64,000 nucleotides of DNA. It comes from Microstegium vimineum. Its lineage: Eukaryota > Streptophyta > Magnoliopsida > Poales > Poaceae. Location of the stretch: positions 1,736,001 to 1,800,000 of the forward strand of contig CM039140.1 of NCBI GenBank assembly GCA_022036555.1, in the 5' to 3' direction. A program made the position numbers and the translations under genes. The notes under the pieces were generated by a model. That model ran no database searches, was not told the origin of the DNA, and was given only the letters and a program-made list of their open reading frames with translations. Position 1 is the first letter of the stretch. Each line of letters starts with the position of its first letter. Positions 20,401 to 31,623 of the stretch are shown piece after piece.

Positions 20401-23187
20401 TGTAACACCCTAAAATTTGAAATAGAAATTAGATTTGAATTTAAATTAAATTTGATTTATTTTCAAGCAATTTGGTGATCATAGAATTAAATGAATAAAG
20501 CTAAAATAAATACCAAATGCTAGGATTCAACTTGTATGTGCATAGCATGCCTCTGCATTTTTCTTTGTGTTGTTGGTTTACAAAACCCAAAAGAATATTT
20601 TCCAAAACCCTTTTGAAAATCAATTTGGAAAAGCAAAAAAAAAGAAAAAGGAAATTGGAAAACCTTTTCTCCCTCCCTCCTTTCGGCCTCGGCCCAGTCG
20701 GCCCGCTCCCTCTCCCCCTCACCGTTCCCGCATGGGCCGGCCTCTCCCAACCGCGGCCCAGCTCGCCGCAGGCCCGAGAGGCCACTGCTGGCCTCTGCCC
20801 TTCCCCTCTCTCCCACCGACGCCGCGGCCCCGCCTGTCAGGCCGCCGTCTCCTTCCTCCCCCGAGTCCACCTCGGACTCTGCCTCCCGTCCGCTGACTCC
20901 CACAACCGCCTCCCCCGCGATTTTCACGCTCCCCTCGCACCCGTCCGCGTAGGACTCGCGGTCCGCGCCTCTTAAATAGCGCGGCCAACCCGCATCACCC
21001 CCTCATCTGCTCACGCTTCGCCACCAGCCGCAGCAGCGTCGCAGCCAAGCGTCGACGCCGCCGAGCCGCCGTTCTGCGCCACCGGACGTCGCAAGCACCC
21101 CGCCGAGCTTCGCACCCGCCTCACGTACGTGCGGAACACCGCATCTCCCTCCTTTTCCATCCTTTTGCCCACTAAGTGACCGCGCCGCCGTGTGCAGGAC
21201 CTCCGCCGCCGCTGTCTCTCGCCGCCAGCCGTCCGCGTCCGTCTCCAAGCCCCGCAAGTCGTGTAGGTGAGTTCACCTTCGTTTCCTCGTTCTCCCGGTG
21301 CCCTCGGTTTGGAAAACCGAGCACCGTAGCTCCGGTTCGACCCGCGCCGGCGAGCTCGGGCTCTGAGCAGCCATGGCGCCGCCGCCTCCGCCCTCTGCTC
21401 CGGCCACCGCGCCACCTCTTCCTCCTCTCTCTCCCCTTCTAATCTGAGCCGTCCAGATTGGATCGAAGGGATCAGAATCCATCATACCCCTTCGCGGGTT
21501 TATTTGCTAAAGAGCCCCCGAACTCTTTGGCCCTCAACCCGCAGTCCTATGGCGCCTCTCAGCTTTACGCTTTTCCCTCTGGAAAGCGTATTTCTTTCTC
21601 GATCTGTTTTAATTCAAAATTAAATAAAAATCCCTATTTACAGATTTACCACTGATCTTTAAATGTTTATAATTTGCTCGTTTTAAATCCAAATCGATCC
21701 GTTCAAGTTGCGTTAGATTCGTAGTTTTATGCTCTATCCAGTAGTATAGATTTCATCTATGTTAATTACTTTTGAAAATAAAAGTTAGATTAATTCTTTT
21801 AATGCTCTAATCTTGCTCTTTAAAATCTTGTTTAATCTATAGTTTATTCGTTTTAGGTCCGTTTAGCGTGATTCTCGCGTCTTTGTGATCGTAGTATAAT
21901 ATAGATCTGTTTTAAAACCTTTTCATAAACCTCTTTATTATGTATGGTGTATTGTTCTAATTAAATATTTATTGCTTCGTGTATGATTGTTCGGATGATT
22001 GCGTGGTGATGTTGATCGAGTATAGCCGGTGAGATCTTCGGTGAGCAAGAGTTCTTTGCAGCAGATCAGGACCACCAGGAGCTTTGTGATCAAGGCAAGT
22101 TTAACATGGGATCATCCTTGTTACCTATTCACTTTAATTCACCTAGTCATGATTGCATGTGTCTCAATTGACTCCTATTTAGATCTTTACCATAGCTTGT
22201 TACCTTGTACCTTGTCACCTTGGGTTTTTGTGCATATGGGTAGCTTTGCTATGCTTTACATGATGAATATTGAATATTGATTAATGATATATGCAACAAT
22301 GAGATAAATTTGGCTTTTGTAGCAACATGGAATAGAACCCCACTGTAGGGCAAAAGTTGAGATTTAAATGCAACCATGAGTGCTATAATGGCTCTGGCTT
22401 TAGTTGAGTATGAAGTTTGGACTAGCATGCTTGTGGTTCGTGAAAGGCACCTTTGCTGAGCTGGTTATGGGGTATAGCTTGTATGGGGACCGCTGCGGGT
22501 GGTACCATCGGGGTGTCCCATATACCCCTTTGTATTGGGTCCGTAGGGTCCGCTACATGTTAGAAAGGGCTTTTGAAAGACTTCATAGTGTTCCCTGCCC
22601 ACTCACCTTGGCAATGTTATGTGAGTTATAAACCCGGGCATATGGGCTACACGACTTGTGGGTAAAGTGTATAACCTCTGCAGAGTGTAAATCTATCATG
22701 ATAGCCGTGCTCACGGTCACGAGCGGACTGGAAAACTCACAGTGTCGATGAGCATGTTGTTTAATTGTTAATGTTGATTATTATTCTTATCATGTGGTTA
22801 TTAATTGGGATATGCAAAACTAAAGCTAAGTGTTGGTAAAACTTGACCAAGTTAAAAGCGACCGCAGTTCAGACAATGTCGGCCTTTGAGCTTCATAACT
22901 CTATGTTACTCTTGCTAAGTACTTTAAGTGCTCACCCTTGCTTTCTATGAAGACTACCGTGAGGAGTAGTAGGCTAGTGGTCAACCAGTCGGCGTTCCCT
23001 GTGAAGTGGAGCTTCGTCGCGAGAGTTATCTTTATTTTCCGCTGTTATGTTTAAGAATATTATTCGTTATGTAATAAGCACTCAGTGATGGTACTATTTA
23101 AAGATTTGTCGGTTTATGTGTGAGATTGATCTCTGGGCACACATGAGTTATTCGCATTCAATTTTATCCTTAAAATTGGGTGTGACA
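20401..23187 (+). mobile_element. Probable solo LTR of a long-LTR retrotransposon, 2787 bp
   Basis: It starts TGTAACACCC and ends GGGTGTGACA, the inverted-repeat TG...CA ends of a common grass LTR type. Flanking 5-mers ATCGG (20396-20400) and ATCAG (23188-23192) match at 4 of 5. A GC-rich zone (20650-21450) includes a TATA-like CTTAAATAG at 20971-20979; downstream are T-rich stretches and a tail with AAGCACTCAGTGATGG and GATCTCTGGGCACA, typical of such LTRs. No gag, pol, primer-binding site or second LTR is present, so a solo LTR left by recombination is the simplest reading. The overlapping open frames in the GC-rich part on both strands are not genes. Confidence 0.65.
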
Positions 23188-23588
23188 ATCAGTAGCGTAC
23201 TAATGGTCGGAGTCGGCATGGTCGTCATAGACTTGCGGAGTAGGCCTGTTACCCATTTTTATGACATGGAGGCTTAAGTATTTATTAGGAGGCCACCAAT
23301 TATGATTCTGGAATCAAGGGACCTTTAAAGCAACTGTCTCAAAATACTAAGAAAATATTCATTCGGAAATTTTAAATGGTATAATCAATGAGTTCGGTTG
23401 CGCTTAACTGGTTCCCTTGGTGCATTGCTTTTATTGAAGAATGGCGATCAAGGGGAAGAATGTTTTGGGTTGATCTCAAGAACGGTCGAATGCCTGAGTC
23501 CGCGGGAAAACCTCACGGACACACCACACACGACTTGATCGGAGTCGCCCAATGAAACCCTGGTTGTGTTCCCTCTGTACACATTGCT

Positions 23589-23597
23589 CATAAATAG
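23589..23597 (+). promoter_or_regulatory. TATA-like box of the first PGIP-like copy
   Basis: CATAAATAG lies about 170 bp upstream of the ATG at 23764. The following leader (about 23624-23690) resembles the leader of the second PGIP-like copy (30590-30650), both having TTGACCTCA and a CACCTAC-TATGCATT stretch. Confidence 0.45.
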
Positions 23598-23763
23598 AGG
23601 CTCTTTTTTACCTTAAAAATCAAGATTAGTCACGTCTACTTGACCTCAACGCCTCCACCTACGTATGCATTAGCATTACCAGTCTGGTTCATCAGCTGGT
23701 CACCACGCTTTATGAGACACTTTAAATGATCCAATGTGTAGTAGTACCAAATGTTCCATCTCC

Positions 23764-24065
23764 ATGGGCAGGCCCAGGCTGATCATCATCCTCGTCCTCC
23801 TACCGTCCCAACCGATCACCATGTCGGTCTCCCAGTGCCAGTCTGAGGTCAATGACCCTGACCCTGCTCAAGATCAAGGCGCAATTCGGCAACCCAGACG
23901 CGCTCGCGGAGTGGCAGCCCGGCACGCGGACCACTGCAAAGTGGCCGTACGCGTACTGCAACCAGTACCAGTACCTCCACGCTCCCGCCGGCCATCGGTG
24001 AGCTCGACCAGCTGCACACCATCTACATCCCCGGCCTGCACGGCCCCATCCCGGACTCCTGGTGA
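23764..24065 (+). pseudogene. PGIP-like leucine-rich-repeat protein, 5' fragment
   Basis: An ATG at 23764 opens a signal peptide (MGRPRLIIILVLLPSQ) and the mature start QCQSEVND. Near 23860 the frame shifts; the next frame reads LLKIKAQFGNPDALAEWQPG, the N-terminal cap of polygalacturonase-inhibiting proteins (PGIPs). A further frame change before LPPAIGELDQL leads to the first repeats (GLHGPIPDS) and a stop at 24063-24065. PGIPs are secreted LRR proteins that inhibit fungal pectinases. The other seven or so repeats are absent, so this is a truncated pseudogene, a tandem relative of the copy starting at 30706. The DNA after it (24066-24230) is of unknown origin. Confidence 0.75.
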
Positions 24066-24610
24066 TGGTGATGGTGCGGCAGTGCTAGGAATAGTTTCGT
24101 TTTCCGCCGGCCGCCCTTTCAGCCGATTCGGCTCAAACCCAGAGTTCTCAGGCAGTTCTGGGCCCCTTTGCTGATCACTATGCTGTCTCAGTGCCTGTTG
24201 TTGCTTCCTTCTTGCCAGTTTGTTCTGCAACTTTCAACCTCCTTAAAATAAAGACACGTGGCATTCCTGCAATCTTTTAAAGGAAACACAGCAGATTACT
24301 GAGTCACCAACTTACTTAGTCTTATGACAGATCGATGCGGCTAGCTGCAGGCCCGCACGAGCAATTATATATACATATTTCTGTTGCTCCATTCCACAGG
24401 TGTTGAACTGGTGCTCTGCTCTACATTCTATGATAACATGACAACCGAGTAATGGTGAATGCCGATGTCCCTGTCACTGTGGCTAGCACTCAGTGAGAAA
24501 AACAATGTCGTCACTCGTCACACAGCGATGCTGTTACTCGTTACATACGGCGTGCCTGCATTTAACAAGCTCCAGCCTATGTTGTCACTTCTCACATCAC
24601 ATAGCAAGCA
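24066..24610. other. Upstream region of the beta-glucosidase; TATA-like box at 24365-24374
   Basis: TTATATATAC at 24365-24374 lies about 240 bp upstream of the beta-glucosidase ATG and is a candidate core promoter. The stretch 24070-24235 has an open minus-strand frame (PENSGFEPNRLKGRPAENE) that I do not recognise. Confidence 0.4.
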
Positions 24611-26800
24611 ATGGCTGTGAGTCGTCTTCTCATTCTGTCTCTCCTATCAGTTGCTGCTGGCGCCTACGACGGTGCTGGCCAGCCGCCGATCCGCCGGAGG
24701 AGATTTCCTGAGGGGTTCATCTTCGGGGCATCCTCTGCTTCCTATCAGGTGATTGTTCATGTTCTGTTTGTCTATTCATATGTACGCAGAACATGTTCTT
24801 GGCTTCTTGCTTTCCATTTTAGTACAGTGAGAGGCTGTTTGAGTTTCCAATTGGGGCCTTGTGGGAAGCTTTTCATGATACAGTATCTCTAAGCTAGTCA
24901 ATGTACCCAGTTTTAACGGATAGATGGAAAACATTCCAAAAATGTTTTAACGGATTCAGGTAGCACCCAGTTTTTTTTTATCACAATCTAAAAAAGATGC
25001 AGTCTATTCTGCCTACAAAACGTCACAAGCTGCGACATAATGTTCACCATAAACATTTATAGTAGTTGGCAACACAAGTTGATAAGAGTATAAACATCAG
25101 CATATATATATATGAGGATCATTGTCTGATCCAAGTAGTCATTGTCTCACGAGTCATGACGCTGTGTTTGGATTAGTTCTCATACGAGCCATCTTGACGT
25201 CTACGTAGTATGAGGGCGGGGTGATGGAGGGGGGCAGAGGACCAAGCATCTGGGACACCTTCACTCATCAGCACCCAGGCATGTTTTTATCTCCTTCGCA
25301 CTCTAATATGTTTTTAAATCTTGTTTCAGATCTGCTCATATAAAGGAAATTGCCCGTTTTATTGAGCTTGATTGCTGTGGACTGGCAAGAAAGCTTGCAT
25401 TTGACGTAGTCTATGGACATATCAGAGGCAACTTGTATTCTTGCATTGAATTAGAATGATAAGAAACAATAGTTAAGGAACCAGAGTTTTGAAATTTTGA
25501 CACTTGTGATCTCGCAGAAAAAATCATCGACAGAAGCAACGGGGATGTGGCCATAGATTCCTACCATCGCTACAAAGTATGTAGGACTTCAACAATTTTA
25601 ACCTGGTCTTCTGTTCTTTTTACTACATATTTCCTTTCGAGAATTTTCAAGGAATTATATGCTCCAAGGCGCTCAGCAGGCCCTTTAATTAATCATGTCA
25701 GATTAAACTTGCAACACTATATTTAAATTTCAATCCAAGCTGCCAACAAAAACATGGTAGTACACCACTGATCCATGGGGAGGACTTGTTGAAAAATACA
25801 GGAAGATGTGCGCCTTCTGAAGGATATGGGAATGGATGCATACAGGTTCTCCATCTCATGGTCAAGAATTCTTCCAAGTACGTAATTTATTGTTCAAGCG
25901 TTCTAGGCACCTTGGACATATTACGAAGTACAAGTAGATTGATTGCATTGCATCAAACTTAGTTATATGAATCTAATGGCAGATGGAAGTCTTAGCGGTG
26001 GAATCAACAGACAAGGAATCAGATACTACAACAACTTGATCAATGAACTCATGTTGAAAGGTATATTCATTCATGCCTTCATTAGCCTCTTCCGATCCAA
26101 TAGTCAATCTTATTCTCATGCATTCACAGGGGTACAACCATTCGTGACCCTTTTTCACTGGGACTTGCCTCAGGCATTAGAAGACAAATACGGAGGATTT
26201 CTTAGTCCCAACATCATGTAAGTCTCAACCCTTTTAGCCATTTATTCTAAGCTTAAAATCCCATTAGAAATGATACTTCTGGAGAGTATAGTAATTCTTA
26301 GCTTTGACCCCACTAACATGAGAATTGTGCAACAGATTGGCCAGTGTTAGTGGAAACTGGAAAATACACTAATGTGTCTCCCCACTGTGAATTTGTGGTT
26401 ACACTACCAACCTGCTGTATGATATCGTTCATTGCTGCAACTGTTGCAGAAATGACTACAAGGACTATGCTGAGGTCTGCTTCAAAGAGTTTGGTGATCG
26501 AGTGAAACACTGGATAACGTTCAACGAACCGGCGCAATTTAGCTCAGTTGGGTATGCGTCTGGCGTGTTTCCGCCAGGCCGGTGCTCGCCGTGGGAGGTG
26601 GGCAAGTGCAGTGTCGGGGATTCAGGAAGGGAGCCTTACATTGTATCTCATCACCAGCTGCTCGCACATACAGAAGCAGTTCGCCTGTACAAAGAGAAGT
26701 ACCAGGTCAGAGATGTACTAACTCTCCTCCGTGCAGTTACAATTACTGATCAATGAAATGATTAGCACTGTGCAAATGAGATAGTTAAATTCCAGTTCTG

Positions 26801-26863
<63 letters not shown>

Positions 26864-29673
26864 AGCAAACGCATTAGGAGAATATAGCTGCACAAAAATG
26901 TAATATGGTCATGTTTGCCAAATGGATCTCACTTTGACCATGATCTGGATTCATTGCCCACACTTGCGTGCAGACTATCCAAAGAGGGAAAATCGGAGTA
27001 ACTTTAGCCTCCCTATGGTTTCTTCCATTGTCCCCGTCCAAGTCCAATGATGATGCAGTGAGACGTGCTTTAGATTTCATGCTTGGATGGTAAATGTTCT
27101 ATGAGGCTGTGACCCCAACATATTTGCCGTTGAAGTGCCCAAAATTATGGATAAACACAAATCTTACATATCAATCCTCTTCCAGGTTTCTGGACCCACT
27201 TGTTGGAGGTGACTATCCGGTTAGCATGAGGAGATTGGTGGGAAATCGCTTGCCACGATTCACAGAAGAACAATCTAAGCTAGTCAAGGGTGCATTTGAT
27301 TTCATCGGACTCAACTACTACACCACATACTATGCTGATAGCCTTCCTCCATCAAATGGCCTCAATAGTAGCTATAACACTGATAATTTAGCTAACCTTT
27401 CCGGTGAGTCACTAAGCCAAGTTTTTTGCCTATATTCGTGCAAGATTGTTCTAGGAAAACTCTGTACGACAACAATACTAAAGTATTTGTGAAAGCATGA
27501 TGCTATAAAAACTGCAACTCCCATTCCCTTGAGTCATCCGTATATTCAATCATTCTTCATCACTAGTTTGGAATTTATTTTATTTTGAGCAACAATATTT
27601 CTATTATATATTTTGACTTTATGATTATATTAGGTATTCGAAATGGTGTCCCCATTGGTCCTCAGGTAACTTATTATTTTCCAACATAAGACAAAAATGC
27701 CATTGATTTCCCACCCTCTTTCTATGTGATGATTTATATTTTCATATAACCAACATATCTGTAGGCTGCTTCGTCTTGGCTCTTCATGTACCCTCATGGC
27801 TTTCGTGAGCTTCTACTTTATATTAAGGAAAACTATGGCAACCCTACTATCTACATCACTGAAAATGGTAACTTCCAGATAATAAATATTGTTTGTACTA
27901 GTCTATAACAGGTGCTCTTGCACAGGCTATGGTAGGTGACATAAGTATTAGATGTTCATAAATAAATTTTGTATCTACAGTGAACAAACACAAATACTGC
28001 TTATCATATAGTTGTACTTGGTAAATGTATCACAACCGGATAGAGATTACATAGTTGTCTGTATTTTAATAATAGTGGTAGAAATGGATAAGCAACTTAT
28101 ACAAAAAACTTGTCATAAGAACAGAACTAATACTCTCTCTCTCTCCTGCAAAAGAATGCCATATAGATTCAAAATGCTTACCAGCAAAAAAAAAAAGGGC
28201 GTACCCAGTGCCGTAGGCTCCCGCACTGCGGGGTCTGGGGAAGGGAAATAGCCTTTTCCGCACAAATGTGCAGAGGCTGGGGCTCGAACCCTAGACCTCT
28301 TGGTCACAAGCAGTAAAGCTCTACCGCTTGCACCAGGGCCGCTCTTCAAAATGCTTACCAGCAACTAATACAAAATGTTTATATACCATATATGTATGCT
28401 TACCTTAAATGAATTGTTTATATATATATTAATAGTGATAGAAACACAAAATATAAAAATGCATATATATGCAGTATGGTTAATTTATTTTTCATAATAG
28501 CATAAGTTGGTAACTAGATGAAGAGTATTTTGACTTTATTTCTTTAGTAATGACAAATGTGTGTAATTCAGATGTAAATTAAAGGAGGATTATTTAGATT
28601 ATCTATTAAAATAACAGAGTTGAGTAATTTATAGGCAGATTTCTGAGTTTATTTTAGATTATCTTTTACACTTATGTCATGCTGCCCCACCATCAATTAC
28701 CGATGTGAGAATAAACCTAACAATAGATATTAGTAATTTAGTTATGGTTGATGGGGCCTATATTTTGTTGCTTGTCATAACGATATTTCTAACTCTTGTA
28801 AGAATTTTTAGGATTCGTTTTATTTTAGACATGTCAAAAGTGCGAAACAGAGTACCATCTATTTATTTTTGCAATGGGTTAAGTATATTGCAGTACTGCC
28901 TTTATTGCTGTGCCTTGTCATTTTAATTTGGGTATTGATATGGTCTTCCATGGACTTAGCCATCAACTTTTTGAAGAATCCATGTCAAAAAATATATATT
29001 ATAATTTATAACCATCTCAGACCATTTCCGAGAAAAATGAATCAACTAGCACCAATCATATGTGGCAAACCTTCATTTTTGTGTATACGAGTTGTCTATA
29101 TTTTTTTTTTGTCTAAACTGAACTACGAGCATTCCTTAAAGGGCACATCTATTTGAGAGAACCAAGGGAGAACAAGTTAGAATTTTCTCCTTCAATGTAT
29201 TTCTTTTTCTTTTTTTTTGGAGGGTGGGGGGGGGGGTGTTAAAAGAACCAATTTCTTTCCTATTTGAAAACATTTTATTTTCTTCAATAGGCTTTGATGA
29301 AGCCAACAACATGAGCTTACCACTCTACGAAGCCCTGAAGGACGACACCCGGATAGAGTATCACCACAAGCATCTCCTTGCCCTGCAAAGTGCTATAAGG
29401 TCAGATATCTAGATAGCTCACACAACACACCCCGTTACTAGTAAATTTGAATATGCCAGTTGATGAGACTTGAAATCATTACATTTGTCTTGTTCAATTC
29501 ACAGGGATGGAGCAAACGTGAAGGCCTACTTCGTATGGTCGCTGTTGGACGACTTCGAGTGGGTGAGCGGCTACACGGTCCGATTCGGACTGAACTTCGT
29601 GGACTACAATGATGGGTTGAAGCGGTACCCTAAGCATTCAGCCCATTGGTTCAAGGAGTTCCTGCAGAAATGA
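24611..29673 (+). CDS. Glycoside hydrolase family 1 beta-glucosidase, 13 exons, 503 aa
   Basis: Exons: 24611-24748, 25209-25278, 25518-25576, 25802-25877, 25983-26060, 26130-26217, 26450-26705, 26974-27089, 27186-27403, 27634-27665, 27765-27867, 29291-29399, 29505-29673. The sum (1512 bp) is an exact multiple of three and all phases join. A signal peptide (MAVSRLLILSLLSVAAGA) precedes the barrel start RFPEGFIFGASSASYQ. Both catalytic glutamates are present: acid/base in TFNEP (exon 7) and nucleophile in ITENG (exon 11-12 junction). Other family blocks are GPSIWDTFTHQHP, FSISWSRILP, TLFHWDLPQALED, GRCSPWEVGKCSVGDSG, FIGLNYYTTYYAD and WSLLDDFEWVSGYT. The 13-exon layout is the standard one for plant GH1. 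Intron 2 starts with GC rather than GT. Such enzymes hydrolyse glucosides of hormones, defence compounds or cell-wall oligomers; the natural substrate cannot be read from sequence. Intron 11 (1.4 kb) holds a SINE. Confidence 0.93.
25279..25280 (+). other. GC donor of intron 2 in the beta-glucosidase
   Basis: The exon ends CACCCAG and the intron starts GCATGT. A GC-AG intron keeps the reading frame exactly (HQHP, then EKI after splicing), and no GT nearby does. GC donors are a minor but genuine class in plants. A sequencing error cannot be excluded. Confidence 0.6.
26805..26860. repeat. (TA)n microsatellite in intron 7 of the beta-glucosidase
   Basis: About 26 uninterrupted AT dinucleotides following GTGTG. 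It lies within the intron and is likely length-polymorphic. Confidence 0.95.
28188..28344 (-). mobile_element. tRNA-derived SINE, 157 bp, with T-tail
   Basis: It is flanked by a perfect 20-bp target duplication (28168-28187 and 28345-28364). On the minus strand it starts GAGCGGCCCTGGTGCAAGCG with a Pol III A box (TGGTGCAAGCGG) and a B box (GGGTTCGAGCC) about 45 bp downstream, and ends in a run of T (seen as A on the plus strand at 28188-28197). Oligo-T ends are typical of some grass SINEs. It sits in intron 11 of the beta-glucosidase. Confidence 0.88.
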
Positions 29674-30705
29674 ACATGGACTTGACTCTAGCACTTAGGA
29701 ATGTATTTGGAACAATGCAAGATTGGTTTGCATGGAATCAGGTTTTGTTTATATATGGTCGTGCAGTGTACTACAGGGGAAAAAAAACTTACATGTTTGT
29801 TGCATGTCTATTGCGCTACGTATAAAAGAGGTCATTGATGAACGACGACAACATGTCTTTCATTCAAAACTTAGTATTGGAGGCCTTCATGTGCATTTTG
29901 CTTTTGTTTCTCTGAAATTTGTCCGTCTCAAAGGCTTGGAGATGTCTTGTAGCCTTGAGATGTGTCTGCCGTTCATGCAAGACTTCATGTTCCGTTTCCC
30001 CATATTATATTACAATACAAGGTACTACAGCTACTGCTATTTTCTTAGAAAAAAGACATGTTCTTGTCCCTGTAGAAACGAGGGCAAATGCCCTTCACTT
30101 CAAGTGCAAGCTGGATGACTAAAAAGGTGTCGAATGAGACAAGCAGCAGGCTGGATGACTAAGTGTTTAAGAGAATGAGACAAGCACGCTCGAGATCGCT
30201 GGACCTAGGGCTATGAGAATTTTGGTTAAATTTGAGTTGTTTTGACTCTTTAAATTTCTTTTAAAATAACTTATTAAAACGGATGGAGTACATAATTAAT
30301 ATTACTGGAAGTATCTTTGAATCTAGTTTTTTTAATAAATTTATTTGAAAATATAAATATTGTAACGTATTTTGTATAAATTAAGTCAAACTTATGACAT
30401 GCACATCAATAATAACAATTATTTAGTGACGGAACAATAATTATTTAGTGAGAGAGGGAGTACATAGGTTGCTGTGCATGTAAAGCATCCGTCCACTCCA
30501 CGTCCTTCCCCCATTGCGGTTTGATCAAACCATCGATTCATAAATCCTGGGCCAAAGCATAATTTAATTTGGCTACTATCTTCAAGATCACTCGTCATTT
30601 CCTGCTAGAGTTGACCTCATCACCTACATATGCATTGCATCACCGTGCTCACGAGGGATCACACAAGTACGTACGTAGGTAGAACAGTAGAAGCAGCAGT
30701 GCCAA
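29674..30705. other. Intergenic; decayed MITE remnants
   Basis: The first 400 bp are the 3' flank of the beta-glucosidase. Around 30280-30465, ACGGATGGAGTAC and GAGAGAGGGAGTAC look like Stowaway-type ends in a rearranged, AT-rich remnant, with the short repeat AATAATTATTTAGTGA. The stretch 30590-30700 is the probable leader of the PGIP-like gene. Confidence 0.4.
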
Positions 30706-30942
30706 ATGGCCATGGCCAGCCGCACTGATGCAGCTCTGCTCTTCCTGCTCCTGTCTTTCCAGCAGCTGATCACCACGTCGCTGTCCCAATCTCAGCTGTC
30801 CAGTCAAGACCTCCCAGCTCTTATCAAGATCAGGGAGCAGCTCGGCAACCCGGACTTTCTCGCGGGATGGCGGCCCGACACGCTCTGCTGGGGTGGTCGC
30901 CGGCGGCGTGCAACGAGCAGGGCCGCGTCACCAAGCTCTTCC
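30706..30942 (+). pseudogene. PGIP-like LRR gene, segment 1 (signal peptide and N-cap)
   Basis: This is the first of three pieces of one gene (30706-48519). The ATG at 30706 opens a signal peptide (MAMASRTDAALLFLLLSFQQ) and the PGIP N-cap (LPALIKIREQLGNPDFLAGW). Near 30890 one base is missing, after which the other frame reads SPAACNEQGRVTKLF up to the copia insertion. Removing the copia element and one copy of the CTTCC duplication joins ...KLF directly to LERRNIT at 37569. The gene belongs to the secreted polygalacturonase-inhibitor-like LRR family of defence proteins. It is dead: two frameshifts and two large insertions. Confidence 0.85.
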
Positions 30943-31415
30943 TGATAGAACTTAGGGATCAACTAACAGTAGGATTAGTAGGGTACCAGTGCTTAGAACA
31001 GGTTTAGATTGACGGATCGGAGAGAACAGAGAGAGGTAGAAGGATAGGGTTAGAGTATACCATCAGCAGATCCACCCGCAGCAGATCTAGTCGCCTTGGT
31101 CTTGTCCGTCATGGCGCCTGGGGAGTCGCCGGAGTCAGGGACGGCACCGGCGTTGTGGATGTCGTGGTGGCAGCGGAGGAGGTCTTCCCGTCACTGCAGC
31201 GTTCCCTCTAGATCGGTTTAGGGTTAGGAATGTCGGTGGGGTTACTGTAGCTTGGGAATCAACCCGTGATCCGAGCCCTGGCCCCCACCTCCTATTTATG
31301 TACGTTGTGTGACAGGGGCCCTCCAACCATAGATGGGCTGGGCTCCCCGATCAGGAGCGAGTCAAGGTCCTAATGGACCGTTGGGCCCATTAGATTAAAG
31401 AGATCAATACTAACA
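30943..31415 (-). repeat. 3' LTR of the copia element, 473 bp
   Basis: TGATAGAAC at the left end, ACTAACA at the right. On the minus strand a TATA-like ACATAAATAGG lies at about 31293-31303. It carries a 15-bp insertion (about 31076-31095) relative to its partner, made by a short internal duplication of CAGCAGATC. Confidence 0.92.
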
Positions 31416-31623
31416 TTCTCCCCCCTTGATCTCTTCTAATATCTTACCTTAATCTTATCTTAGTCTTAACTTAAAACTTAACTATTTTACTCCACCTCAT
31501 TATAAAGAAAAGCATAGAGCTCGTCTCATCATCACAGAAGAAATTTCCGTTGGGCTTGAAAGCTACAATGCATCTCTCTAATTTGAAATGGAGTTCTAAC
31601 TAAGGGCCCTAAGTGTTCAGGAA

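Noticed and set aside
20517..21655. Several open frames on both strands in GC-rich DNA
   Set aside because: They lie inside the probable solo LTR, overlap each other and show no domain or amino-acid bias of a real protein.
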